Assembly: GCA_963695505.1 (NCBI GenBank)
Contig: CAVOGX010000003.1
Coordinates: forward strand, 1-64,000
Direction: 5' to 3'
From: JACSRF01 sp963695505
GTDB lineage: Bacteria > Chloroflexota > Anaerolineae > Promineifilales > Promineifilaceae
Length of the DNA stretch: 64,000 nucleotides
Shown here: positions 9,532-17,181 of the stretch, piece by piece
Layout: every line of letters begins with the position of its first letter
Position numbering within the stretch: position 1 is the stretch's first letter
Translations under genes and position numbers: made by a program
Notes under the pieces: generated by a model
Seen by the model: the letters and a program-made list of their open reading frames with translations, nothing else
Databases searched by the model: none
Told to the model about the DNA's origin: nothing

Positions 9532-10161
9532 ATGGAACAGACCAGAACGATTGCTTATTTGCGAGTTTCCACAACTGAGCAAGACATCGAAAAGAACAAA
9601 TCGGCCATCCTCCATCTGGCGAACAACAAAGGCTTGGGCCAGGTTGAATGGGTAGAGGAATTAGCTTCCGGCCGCATATCCTGGCGCAAACGAGAAGTTG
9701 CTCAGGTTCTGGAGATGTTGCAGGCTGGGGATAATCTAATCGTCAGTGAACTATCCAGGTTGGGGCGATCCATGTTGGAATGCATGGAAATCCTGTCCAT
9801 CGCCTCACAGAAGCAGATCAATATCTTTGCCGTTAAGGGGAATTGGCAGCTCGATCAATCCATTCAATCCAAGATCATAGCCATGGCTTTTGCCATGGCG
9901 GCCGAGATTGAGCGAGATTTGATCAGCCAGCGTACGAAAGAGGCCTTAGCAGCTAAGAAACGAGCGGGGATGAAATTAGGGCGTCCGAAGGGTAGCGGTT
10001 CAAGTAAACTGGACAAACATCGTCAGGAGATCGAGGCGCTTCTATCCACCGGTTCAACACAAAGGTATATTGCCAGCCGCTACAACACGACAGAGTCGAA
10101 TCTCAGCCGCTGGATGAAAAAGCACAGACTGAAACGCAAGAAACAGTCCGACAACGTGTGA
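9532..10161 (+). CDS. tnpR: Serine recombinase / resolvase TnpR
   Basis: A protein of 209 residues of the small serine recombinase family. The N-terminal catalytic domain has the nucleophile Ser in IAYLRVSTTEQD (about residue 13). It also has the SELSRLGRSMLE motif and the long E helix MAFAMAAEIERDLISQRTKEAL. The C-terminal helix-turn-helix is about residues 165-205 (STQRYIASRYNTTESNLSRWMKK). It resolves the cointegrate formed by TnpA. The stop codon at 10159-10161 falls inside the right inverted repeat, so the gene is packed against the element end. It is divergent from tnpA. Confidence 0.9.
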   Translation: MEQTRTIAYLRVSTTEQDIEKNKSAILHLANNKGLGQVEWVEELASGRISWRKREVAQVLEMLQAGDNLIVSELSRLGRSMLECMEILSIASQKQINIFAVKGNWQLDQSIQSKIIAMAFAMAAEIERDLISQRTKEALAAKKRAGMKLGRPKGSGSSKLDKHRQEIEALLSTGSTQRYIASRYNTTESNLSRWMKKHRLKRKKQSDNV

Positions 10162-10191
10162 ATTTTCGGACGTATTACGTATTTACCCGAA
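10156..10191. repeat. Tn3-family terminal inverted repeat, right
   Basis: 36 bp, the exact complement of 6388-6423. It contains the tnpR stop codon and supplies the first residues (NFRTYYVFTR) of the IS982-type frame that follows. Confidence 0.85.
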
Positions 10192-11123
10192 CCATAGATT
10201 ACTTTGCTCCTGTAGTTGCGTCAATGCGACGCCACGGATTTACCTATCAAGACCTGTGTCGCCTGATGTTTGGCATCGTTGACGAGTTTTGTGAACAATT
10301 GCCCGAATCGACCGGGCCAGGACGCAACAAAACCTATCCTGATAGTACGATTCTTAAGCTGGACATGCTCATGCATTTAACCGGAAGACGAGGCGAAACC
10401 GCCATTCTGCGGGAAGCAAAGCGTCATTACCGCGCTTATTTTGATAAATTGCCCGATCAATCGCGGTTATGGTACCGTATCCGCGACCTGTTAGGGGTCA
10501 TCGAACGTTTTCGCCGTTTCCTGCGCCAACGCCTGGGCGTTTTGGAGGAAGAATTCCGCGTGTTAGACACGATGCCTATTCCCGTGGCCCTGCCCACCTC
10601 TCGCCGCGGGTGCGGCAACGGCTTTGACCGGGCCGATGGTGGGTATTGTCCCAGCAAGAAGTTGAAATACTATGGCTTCAAACTGGGAATGCTCATTACC
10701 CAGCACGGCGTTCCCGACGTCTACGACCTGTTTAGCGCACGCCCCCACGACAGCCAAATGATGGACGACCTCTTGGGTAATACCTCTCAAGTCGTGGCTC
10801 TGGGTGACAAGGGCTTTGTTTCCGACCCCAAGCGCGAACAGTTGTTCACCGAACAGGAGGTTTATCTGATTACCTATCGCCGCTCTAATCAGAAGCAGCA
10901 GAATTCTGCTCTGGAACAGTGGGTCTTGGCTCAGTATCGTCAACTCATTGAGACTGTTTTCTCCCAACTGCATGAGCATATGCATATCCAGGATACAGGA
11001 GCGAAAACTGATATCGGCCTGATCAAACGTGTTATGGGTAGTGTGACTGCTTACACCTTAGGCATCTATATCAATTTCCTGTTGGATAGACCATTGCTGG
11101 CTATCAAGGAACTGTTCGCTTAA
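10158..11123 (+). CDS. IS982-type transposase, start fused to Tn3 repeat
   Basis: A frame of 321 codons resembling IS982-family DDE transposases. It has an N-terminal helical part (DLCRLMFGIVDEFCEQLP, RLWYRIRDLLGVIERFRRFL), a catalytic Asp in VLDTMPIPVA, a second in ALGDKGFVSD, and Glu in RQLIETVFSQLHEHMHIQD. The first about 11 residues are translated from the Tn3 inverted repeat beginning at GTG 10158. The element's own start is probably ATG 10224 (MRRHGFTYQD). No convincing IS982 terminal repeats were found, so its left end was probably cut by the transposon or lost in a rearrangement. Confidence 0.75.
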   Translation: MNFRTYYVFTRTIDYFAPVVASMRRHGFTYQDLCRLMFGIVDEFCEQLPESTGPGRNKTYPDSTILKLDMLMHLTGRRGETAILREAKRHYRAYFDKLPDQSRLWYRIRDLLGVIERFRRFLRQRLGVLEEEFRVLDTMPIPVALPTSRRGCGNGFDRADGGYCPSKKLKYYGFKLGMLITQHGVPDVYDLFSARPHDSQMMDDLLGNTSQVVALGDKGFVSDPKREQLFTEQEVYLITYRRSNQKQQNSALEQWVLAQYRQLIETVFSQLHEHMHIQDTGAKTDIGLIKRVMGSVTAYTLGIYINFLLDRPLLAIKELFA

Positions 11124-11151
11124 TTACGCATAATCCGTTATTGAGTAACTT

Positions 11152-11474
11152 ATGAAAAGCTTACATGTCTTCTGGTTTTTCTCTTCTCTAGCTTAATATC
11201 TCTTGTTGCCTGCCAGAGTAGTCAGGTAGGTGACGATAGTGGTTTGGCTGGGAAATATATCAACGTCAACGACTCGTCCGAATACCTGGAGCTTCGTGCC
11301 GACGGTACATATTACCTCCAAGAATTTGCCACTGAGTTTAGCGGCACATGGCAAGTAGAAGGGGATACACTTACTCTCACCTTTGACCACATGCCCGCCA
11401 ACATCACCGCTAAAGGAACCATCAATGGCAACACCATCGTCGACCAGGATGGTAAAACCTGGGTAAAAGAATAG
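11152..11474 (+). pseudogene. Small lipoprotein, N-terminal frameshift
   Basis: The mature part (about 76 codons from 11244 to 11474) has a beta-rich pattern: YLELRADGTYYLQE, GTWQVEGDTLTLTF, TINGNTIVDQDGKTWVK. This is seen in small lipocalin-like bacterial lipoproteins. Just upstream, a second frame reads KLTCLLVFLFSSLISLVAC, a clear lipoprotein signal with lipobox LVAC and Cys at about 11215. It has no start codon in frame. The ATG at 11152 (ATGAAAAGC) is one base out of frame, so a single missing or extra base near 11155-11162 separates start and body. This is either a pseudogene or a sequence error. Confidence 0.55.
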
Positions 11475-11492
11475 GCCAGCAACCCGCTTTCT

Positions 11493-12941
11493 ATGTCATC
11501 AACTCGCCATTCCAGGCATAAACGTCCTGCTACCCGGCTCGTTTGGTCACCGGCAACATACCGCTGGCTGGCGGGGGCGCTGGTCCTGGCAGCATTGCTG
11601 TTAGTCACCCTCACCCCCCACGACCAGCGCCGCCTGCGTATGCCCGACCCTTGGGCTTATGAAATTGCTACCCAGCAATTCGCCCAGGGGCAGTGGATTC
11701 TCAACGACGATCAAGCCGCCCAGGTCCGCACCGACGTCCGTTTGCGCGGCGGCTCTCTCGACCAGTACGTTCCCATCGGCGACAATCAATGGGCTTTTCG
11801 CCAATCGCCCGGCTACCCGCTGCTGTTAGTTCCTTTTTTCAAGCTGGGCATCCCGCGCGCCGCCAATCTGCTGTTGGCTATTGCCGCTGCCATCATTCTC
11901 TACCGCCTGTTAACCCGTCGCTACGATGAACCAACCGCCGTTATCGGCGTCGTTCTCCTGGCCTGGTCGCCCATTTCCCTCCTGGCACTCCACTACCTCT
12001 ACATGGACACTTACGCCAGCGGCATTCTCCTGGTCATCAGCGGCAGCATCCTGTTATGGGTTGGCGGCTGGGAAAAGCCCCAAAAAACCAGTGTTAAAAA
12101 GAGACAGAAAAGACAAAACCCGGTTCCTGCTGAACCTGAAAAATCACCGGTCCCCGATGAGCTAAATCAGCGATTACCCAAGAAACAACATGTAACCTGG
12201 TTCCTTTTGTTTATAGCTGGGCTAACCGCTGGTTGGGCTGTCGTTGTGCGCAACGTTAACGTCTTGCCGGTCGTCGTCTTGGGTGGATACTTCCTCTACA
12301 CCTGGTGGCAGCAACGTCAGCAAACTAAACAATGGGCCTGGTCCTGTCTTTTGGCCTTCGTCCTGGGCGGCCTCGTCGCTGTAACAGGTCTGTTCGCTTA
12401 CAATATCGTCACCTTCGGCGGTCCCATCGGCTCTGGTTACAATTACCCCAGCCCTGACGACTCCCATTATTTGTGGAAAGGCGACCCCATGAAATACACT
12501 ACAATGGGTACGCCAACCTGGGTAGCCGAGGGATCGTTTAACGCCCTGGTTCGCACTATTCTCGATCACCTCATGCTGTGGGTGCGACCAGCTGTATTGG
12601 GTTGGCCATTCCTGCTTCTCATGTTACTAGCCATTTTATGGCTTAGATGGCGCAATCAATTTAATCATATCATGAAATTTCTATTGTTATGGATCCTGGC
12701 CGTATATGCATTTTACGCTGGTATCGTCTTCTTTGGGGTCACACGCGCCCTTTCTGTGCCTTTTAACCAGACTTGGGGATTCTTTACACCTGCTCGCTAT
12801 CTCTTTCCAGCCACATTACCTTTTATCCTCTTGACAGTTGATTGGCTGGCTTGCTGGCCGCGCCGTTGGGCATTCGGCTTTGCTTTTGCTTACATAGCGC
12901 TGGGTGGCTGGATATTCTGGCAGGTGCTGAAGTGGACGTAA
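11493..12941 (+). CDS. GT39-like multi-pass membrane glycosyltransferase
   Basis: A 482-residue integral membrane protein with about ten hydrophobic segments. The first is at about residues 26-42 (LAGALVLAALLLVTL), followed by a periplasmic loop with MPDPWAYEIATQQFAQGQW and FRQSPGYPLLLVPFF. This arrangement, with acidic residues in the first large loop and the proline motif before the second segment, is that of GT-C fold dolichyl-phosphate-mannose-type glycosyltransferases (GT39/PMT-2-like). A charged cytoplasmic loop (about 195-230) interrupts the segments. Its stop overlaps the start of the next gene by about 10 bp, indicating an operon with the flippase-like gene. The substrate cannot be read from the sequence. 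Confidence 0.65.
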   Translation: MSSTRHSRHKRPATRLVWSPATYRWLAGALVLAALLLVTLTPHDQRRLRMPDPWAYEIATQQFAQGQWILNDDQAAQVRTDVRLRGGSLDQYVPIGDNQWAFRQSPGYPLLLVPFFKLGIPRAANLLLAIAAAIILYRLLTRRYDEPTAVIGVVLLAWSPISLLALHYLYMDTYASGILLVISGSILLWVGGWEKPQKTSVKKRQKRQNPVPAEPEKSPVPDELNQRLPKKQHVTWFLLFIAGLTAGWAVVVRNVNVLPVVVLGGYFLYTWWQQRQQTKQWAWSCLLAFVLGGLVAVTGLFAYNIVTFGGPIGSGYNYPSPDDSHYLWKGDPMKYTTMGTPTWVAEGSFNALVRTILDHLMLWVRPAVLGWPFLLLMLLAILWLRWRNQFNHIMKFLLLWILAVYAFYAGIVFFGVTRALSVPFNQTWGFFTPARYLFPATLPFILLTVDWLACWPRRWAFGFAFAYIALGGWIFWQVLKWT

Positions 12942-13960
12942 CTGCCGGCCAACCTCGACCCAGCCCGTGGTCTCGCCTCAAGAGCCTTCTCCCTTATGCC
13001 ATCACGACCGTGATCGCCTGGCTGCTGCTGCGGCAGATCCGACTCGCAGACATCTGGAAGTTGTTGGTCCAGTTAGATGTCAAATGGCTGCTGGCAGGTC
13101 TGGGCTGGTATCTGCAGACCAACGTCCTGCGCGCTTATCGTTTCGGAACGCTCATGGGCATCACCGGCATCCGCCAACCGCTGCGCCTGCTGCCTGAGAT
13201 GATCGCCCTCAGCTTCTTGAATAACGTCCTCCCGGCCCGCAGTGGTGAGTTATCTTTTCCCTACCTGATGCAGCGGCGGCATGGCACGCCTGTTGGTGAC
13301 AGTCTGACTTATCTCCTCATCGTCCGCATTTTTGACCTGGTGGCTGTGTCTACGCTCTTTGTTATTTTCGCTATGGTGGAGAAAGACAGCCTCAATCCGA
13401 CTGCCGGACAAGCTACCACCGGCGTCAGCCTCTTGCTCTTGCCGGCATTGTTGTTCCTGGCCTGTATACCCTGGCTGGGCGAGCGGGGTCTTCGGGCCGG
13501 TGAATGGCTATTCGGCCGTCTCAATCTGGCGGAACGTAAGGGAGGGCAATGGGCGCTTAGCATCGGCAGGCGGGCTGTCGGTGCTATGTTACAGGTGCAT
13601 CATGTGGGAACGTATGGCCGGGTTTTCTTCTGGTCTATCTTGGGATGGCTGACCACCTTTGCCTGGTTTGCCGCCTTTTTGCAAGCCATTCATGTGCCGG
13701 TGCGCTATCCATTGGTCGTCGTGGGCGCAACGATGGCCACATTGTCAAAGGCCATTCCTCTGGCGACGGTTGGTGGGCTGGGCGCACACGAGGCGGGCTG
13801 GACGTTGGGGTTTCGCCTGGTGGGGATGCCGCTGGCGACGGCGATTGCCAGCGGCTTTGCCGTGAATATTCTGACATTGTTGGCTTCGCTCGTGTTCGCT
13901 TTGAGTGTATTCTTGTATGAAAAGCCCTCCCGATTGCGACGAATGACTCCTCCAGCATAG
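12932..13960 (+). CDS. Lysylphosphatidylglycerol synthase TM-domain family protein (flippase-like)
   Basis: A membrane protein of about 342 residues of the UPF0104/LPG_synthase_TM family. Typical features are LLRQIRLADIWKLL near the start, LRAYRFGTLMGITG, the ALSFLNNVLPARSGELSFPYL motif, and the late GGLGAHEAGWTLGFRLVG motif. About eight hydrophobic segments are visible. GTG at 12932 is taken as start because the frame further upstream only mirrors the overlapping glycosyltransferase gene. The family includes MprF-like flippases and proteins of unknown lipid or glycan transport function. Coupling to a GT-C enzyme suggests cell-envelope glycolipid work. Confidence 0.75.
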   Translation: MDVTAGQPRPSPWSRLKSLLPYAITTVIAWLLLRQIRLADIWKLLVQLDVKWLLAGLGWYLQTNVLRAYRFGTLMGITGIRQPLRLLPEMIALSFLNNVLPARSGELSFPYLMQRRHGTPVGDSLTYLLIVRIFDLVAVSTLFVIFAMVEKDSLNPTAGQATTGVSLLLLPALLFLACIPWLGERGLRAGEWLFGRLNLAERKGGQWALSIGRRAVGAMLQVHHVGTYGRVFFWSILGWLTTFAWFAAFLQAIHVPVRYPLVVVGATMATLSKAIPLATVGGLGAHEAGWTLGFRLVGMPLATAIASGFAVNILTLLASLVFALSVFLYEKPSRLRRMTPPA

Positions 13961-14225
13961 TCCTTGTCTAAAATCCCGCCACAGCGTCCAAGAAAACGAG
14001 GGTTATTTTGGATACTTGCTGATGGTGTCTTCTGTTTTCGTCTCTCTCTGGCAGGCACGTCCAAAATAATGGTCTAATTATTCAGGGACATTAGCCCAAA
14101 AAGTTGGACCCATTGAAATGTAGAATATCCTTCAGACCCAACTTGCAAGTTAGGTAATTGTACATACTAACCAAATATGTACGGCAATATTTCATATGCA
14201 TATAAAAGCATTTTTCCATAGAACT
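13961..14225. other. Intergenic stretch, no gene seen
   Basis: AT-rich DNA between the flippase-like gene and the IS200/IS605 left end. It holds no frame with protein character. It includes the outer flank and left-end target of the element, whose exact cleavage site cannot be fixed by eye. Confidence 0.4.
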
Positions 14226-14270
14226 GCGCCGAGGGTACTCCCCGCTTCAGCGGGGACGGGGAATCGGCGC
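14226..14270 (+). repeat. Left-end hairpin of IS200/IS605 element
   Basis: An outer stem GCGCCGA (14226-14232) pairs with TCGGCGC (14264-14270). An inner stem CCCCGC (14240-14245) pairs with GCGGGG (14250-14255) around TTCA. Such subterminal structures are bound by Y1 transposases. Confidence 0.6.
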
Positions 14271-14325
14271 AATGTTGGTGGATAGTTAGTTTTGAAATAC
14301 AGAACTAATGTGCTAATATTGTAAT

Positions 14326-14715
14326 ATGGTCAACCGAACGAGGCATGCCGCATACGAAATTCGATACCACTTCGTTTGGGTTCCCAAATACAGACGAAAG
14401 GTGTTGGTTGGTGGCATTCCGGAACGGTTGACCGTTCTACTTCACGAAAAAGCGCAGGAGATTGGAGGGGAGATCATCGATCTGGCTATCCAACCGGATC
14501 ATGTACACCTATTTGGTATATTCCCGCCGACAGTTGCCCCACATCAGATTATGCATGGCTTAAAGGGGTACACCGCGTTTATGCTGCGCAACGAGTTCCC
14601 TCATCTAAAGAGCCGACTGCCCAATATGTGGACACGTTCCTACTATGTTGGTACAGCAGGGAATGTGTCAGCCCAAACTATCCAACGGTACATTGACGAG
14701 CAAAAGGGCAGGTAG
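14326..14715 (+). CDS. tnpA: IS200/IS605 Y1 transposase TnpA
   Basis: A protein of 129 residues, usual for the family, which cuts and joins single-stranded DNA through a tyrosine. The HUH motif is QPDHVHLFGIFPP (H-V-H at about residues 59-61). The catalytic Tyr is in the C-terminal helix QTIQRYIDEQKG (about residue 122). YHFVWVPKYRRKVL at the N-terminus is the signature first strand of the family. The ATG at 14326 follows an AT-rich stretch (CTAATATTGTAAT). The stop TAG is immediately followed by the tnpB start, so the two are co-transcribed. Confidence 0.92.
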   Translation: MVNRTRHAAYEIRYHFVWVPKYRRKVLVGGIPERLTVLLHEKAQEIGGEIIDLAIQPDHVHLFGIFPPTVAPHQIMHGLKGYTAFMLRNEFPHLKSRLPNMWTRSYYVGTAGNVSAQTIQRYIDEQKGR

Positions 14716-15891
14716 ATGATTCGCACGTACAAGTACCGTCTTTTCACCAACAAGACGCAGCGGGACGCGCTGGACTTTATCCTGTGGCAGCAACGCATTC
14801 TGTACAACGCTGCCCTTGAACAAAGAAAGACAGTGTATGAGGAAACAGGAAAAGGCATCAGCTATGTGGAGCAGTGGGCGCACTTTCGTGATGTGCGCAA
14901 CGCCAATCCCGATACCTTTGGGCTTGTCAATGCAACCAGCCTGCAACAGTTGTTGCGCAGAGTGCACAAGGCTTATCAGGCATTCTTTCGTCGCCTGAAA
15001 GCAGGCGAGACTCCCGGCTATCCCCGCTTCAAAGGTCGCAACCGCTTTCACAGCATGGCATTCAAGCACGGTGACGGTGTGAAGCTGTACCAGAATGACA
15101 GCGGGCAGGTGCGCCTGCGCATCCAGAACGTGGGGGATGTGAAGGTCAAATATCATCGCGACTTGCCAGCCGAAAGCAAGATTAAGCATGTTGTGGTCAA
15201 ACGGAGTTTGGGCAACTGGTACGTCACCCTGATGGTCGAGTTTGATGCACCACTTCTGCTCCCGCCAACGGGAGAGGCGGTTGGCATCGACATGGGCTTG
15301 AAGTCCCTGCTTGCCCTGTCTGATGGCACACTGATTGACAATCCGCGCTGGTTGCGCGTCAGTCAGAAGCAGCTGCGTGTGTTGAATCGAAAGTTATCCA
15401 GACAAAAGAAGGGCGGTACCAACTGGCGCAAAACGGCCCATCAGTTAGCCCGATTGCACGGCAAGATAGCCAATCAGCGCCGTGACTTCTGGCACAAGAC
15501 AACGCGCCAACTGGTGAATCAATACGATCTCATTTGCATCGAGAATCTGACACTGGGCTTTATGACAGCCAATCGACATCTGGCACTTTCTGCGCATGAC
15601 GCTGCGCTGGGTGAGTTCAGGCGTCTACTTGCTTACAAAGCGGAAGAAGCTGGTAAGTTAGTGGTTCCTGTACCACCGCAGTATACCAGCCAAATATGCA
15701 GTGGGTGTGGGACGATTGTGGCTAAGAGCCTGAATGTGCGGACGCATCGGTGCGATGAATGTGGATTAGAACTTGACCGGGATGTGAATGCAGCCCGGAA
15801 TATACTCACGCTCGGACTGAGCGTTTGTGACGCAACCCCGACATTGGTTGGGGTGTCACAAGAAGCTCCCCACTTTCAGTGGGGAGAGTAG
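14716..15891 (+). CDS. tnpB: TnpB, RNA-guided transposon nuclease
   Basis: A 391-residue TnpB, the likely ancestor type of Cas12. The N-terminal part (MIRTYKYRLFTNKTQRDALDF) is the OrfB helix-turn-helix region. RuvC motifs are D in GIDMGLKSLLALSDG (about residue 190), E in LICIENLTLG (about 275) and D in LDRDVNAARNI (about 355). The zinc ribbon CSGCG...CDECG lies between the last two. Known TnpB proteins use an omega RNA made from the 3' end of their own gene and element to cut at a guide-matched site. Here the right-end hairpin overlaps the last codons, as expected. All catalytic residues are present. Confidence 0.92.
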   Translation: MIRTYKYRLFTNKTQRDALDFILWQQRILYNAALEQRKTVYEETGKGISYVEQWAHFRDVRNANPDTFGLVNATSLQQLLRRVHKAYQAFFRRLKAGETPGYPRFKGRNRFHSMAFKHGDGVKLYQNDSGQVRLRIQNVGDVKVKYHRDLPAESKIKHVVVKRSLGNWYVTLMVEFDAPLLLPPTGEAVGIDMGLKSLLALSDGTLIDNPRWLRVSQKQLRVLNRKLSRQKKGGTNWRKTAHQLARLHGKIANQRRDFWHKTTRQLVNQYDLICIENLTLGFMTANRHLALSAHDAALGEFRRLLAYKAEEAGKLVVPVPPQYTSQICSGCGTIVAKSLNVRTHRCDECGLELDRDVNAARNILTLGLSVCDATPTLVGVSQEAPHFQWGE

Positions 15892-15905
15892 TCACTAGAC
15901 TCCCC
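15840..15905 (+). ncRNA. Candidate omega RNA 3' end / right-end hairpin of the element
   Basis: A perfect 9-bp stem CTCCCCACT (15866-15874) / AGTGGGGAG (15878-15886) with a TTC loop overlaps the tnpB stop codon. In this family the omega RNA spans the tnpB 3' end, ends with the right element border, and takes its guide from flanking DNA. The RNA limits are inferred, not seen. Confidence 0.45.
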
Positions 15906-15950
15906 ACACAAACGCCCCTTTGCGGCCACGACTGGTAGATGGTCGCTGCT

Positions 15951-15988
15951 TCTGTCACCAATCAGTGTTGAGCTGTCACCAAATCAGT
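15951..15988. repeat. Short tandem direct repeat CTGTCACCAATCAGTG
   Basis: Two near-identical 16-17 bp units (CTGTCACCAATCAGTG and CTGTCACCAAATCAGTG) are separated by five bases (TTGAG). They lie between the right end of the IS200/IS605 element and the next gene. They could be protein-binding iterons or an old element end; function unknown. The rest of 15892-16279 holds no convincing gene. Confidence 0.5.
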
Positions 15989-16279
15989 GCATTTTGCGGT
16001 TGACTCTTTATTTGTCGATATCATACCTCTCTTCCTGAAAAAGGAAGCAACAGACGATCCGCTATTCTCCCAAATTACAGAACCCCTTGCCCGGCGGCAT
16101 GCAGCGCGGCTAAACAAGCGCCTCATTCACAAACTCACTATATTAACAACATGTGTGCAAAATATGGACAGATAGGTCGGATAGTGTACAATTGCTGCAC
16201 AGGTTTGGCTACAAAATCAATTAGGTTAGGGAAGATTAGTAAGAAACTCGCTCTCAGCCAAATCAAAAGGAAATTATCT

Positions 16280-16507
16280 ATGAATGAAAAAGCATTGAGT
16301 CTCAGTGGAAATCAGCAGATTGGAAATGAATTCAGAGCGATTTTTCTCACTGCCCTGATTGCGACCGCAATTATCTGGTTTTATCTGTCCATGAATCTCT
16401 TGTGGACAGCATTGATGTACTTCGGATTTCTACTTTTCATCAGCTTGGTTTACGGCTCGATTGACTATTACCGGCGTGATGTAATAGTAGATGATAACGC
16501 CCGCTGA
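16280..16507 (+). CDS. Small two-segment membrane protein
   Basis: 75 residues starting at ATG 16280 with AAAAGGAAAT upstream. Two hydrophobic segments are visible at about residues 20-37 (IFLTALIATAIIWFYLSM) and 39-56 (LLWTALMYFGFLLFISLVY), followed by a charged tail (YYRRDVIVDDNAR). A longer upstream reading exists but has no ribosome-binding site and unconvincing composition. No family was recognised. It ends about 8 bp before the start region of the following lipoprotein-like frame, so they are probably one transcription unit. Confidence 0.55.
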   Translation: MNEKALSLSGNQQIGNEFRAIFLTALIATAIIWFYLSMNLLWTALMYFGFLLFISLVYGSIDYYRRDVIVDDNAR

Positions 16508-16515
16508 ATCCAAGA

Positions 16516-17089
16516 ATGATGTTGCGAATAATGATTGTTATTGCTGGTATTTTCTTGACTGCTGCTGTCTCTGGCGGACTGCTTGGGCGCGCTGGCGCCT
16601 GACCAGAGTGTACTCGAAGTTTCGCGTGAGGATGTCCACTTTCCAACCGTATCGGGATTCAATTTGAATCGCCAGGAATACACTTTTCCGCAGGATTTGG
16701 CAGGGGAGCTAAACATTCTGTTTGTCCCATTCCTGCAACGGCAGCAATTGATTGTGAATACATGGATACCCTTCGCTCAGGAAACGGAAGCTGCCTTTCC
16801 CGGTGTCGTTTATTACGAGCTGCCGACCATTGATGAGATGCCCTCTCTTTCGCGCATGTTTGTTAACGAAGGCATGCGTGCAGGCATTCCTGATGAGACG
16901 GCTCGCGAGCGCACCGTGACACTGTATATCGACACCGGCGAGTTTATGGAGACGACAGATATACCGGGAAAAGACGAGGTGCATGTTTTGTTGGTGAACC
17001 GCAGCGGCGACATCCTGTGGCGAACAACCGGCCGTTTTGACGAATCAACAGGGGAAACATTGTTAGGGGTGATTGAAGCAAACCGATGA
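16516..17089 (+). pseudogene. Putative thioredoxin-fold lipoprotein, frameshifted signal peptide
   Basis: The main frame (16583-17089, 168 codons) reads EYTFPQDLAGELNILFVPF, RQQLIVNTWIPFAQETE, VYYELPTIDEM and DEVHVLLVNRSGDILWRTTG. This resembles ATP10/thioredoxin-like proteins without a CxxC. Upstream, in the other frame from ATG 16516, lies MMLRIMIVIAGIFLTA. In the main frame LLSLADC gives a lipobox (Cys about 16580). Start plus signal and body are one base out of register near 16560. TTG 16583 could start a cytosolic form, but a frameshifted lipoprotein is more likely. Function unknown. Confidence 0.5.
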
Positions 17090-17181
17090 AGCGAATAATG
17101 AGCCCTCAATAAGTGGTGATAGGATAATGGTTTCTGGATCCGTCTTTCAGGCACTCAGAAACTAGGAAGGTAACTGAGATC

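Larger units (their letters stand above)
6388..10191. mobile_element. Minimal Tn3-family transposon (tnpA + tnpR)
   Basis: Two perfect 36-bp inverted repeats (6388-6423 and 10156-10191, outer end TTCGGGTAAATACGTAAT) enclose a 1023-codon Tn3-type transposase on the minus strand and a serine recombinase on the plus strand. The two genes diverge from a 107-bp gap. There is no passenger gene. The flanks do not show a 5-bp direct repeat: the left side is RHS sequence and the right side is an IS982-type transposase. The usual target duplication is therefore missing, which suggests a deletion or rearrangement at one end after insertion. Confidence 0.85.
14220..15905 (+). mobile_element. IS200/IS605-type insertion sequence (tnpA + tnpB)
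   Basis: A Y1 HUH transposase gene is followed directly by tnpB in the same orientation. Hairpins lie at both ends: left at 14226-14270 and right at 15866-15886. These subterminal imperfect palindromes are what TnpA of this family recognises in single-stranded DNA. No inverted terminal repeats are expected for this family. Both proteins look complete, so the element may be active. The outer boundaries are approximate. Confidence 0.85.

Noticed and set aside
15987..16175. 62-codon plus-strand frame after the IS605 element
   Set aside because: No ribosome-binding site, no recognisable domain, and it ends inside an AT-rich promoter-like stretch.
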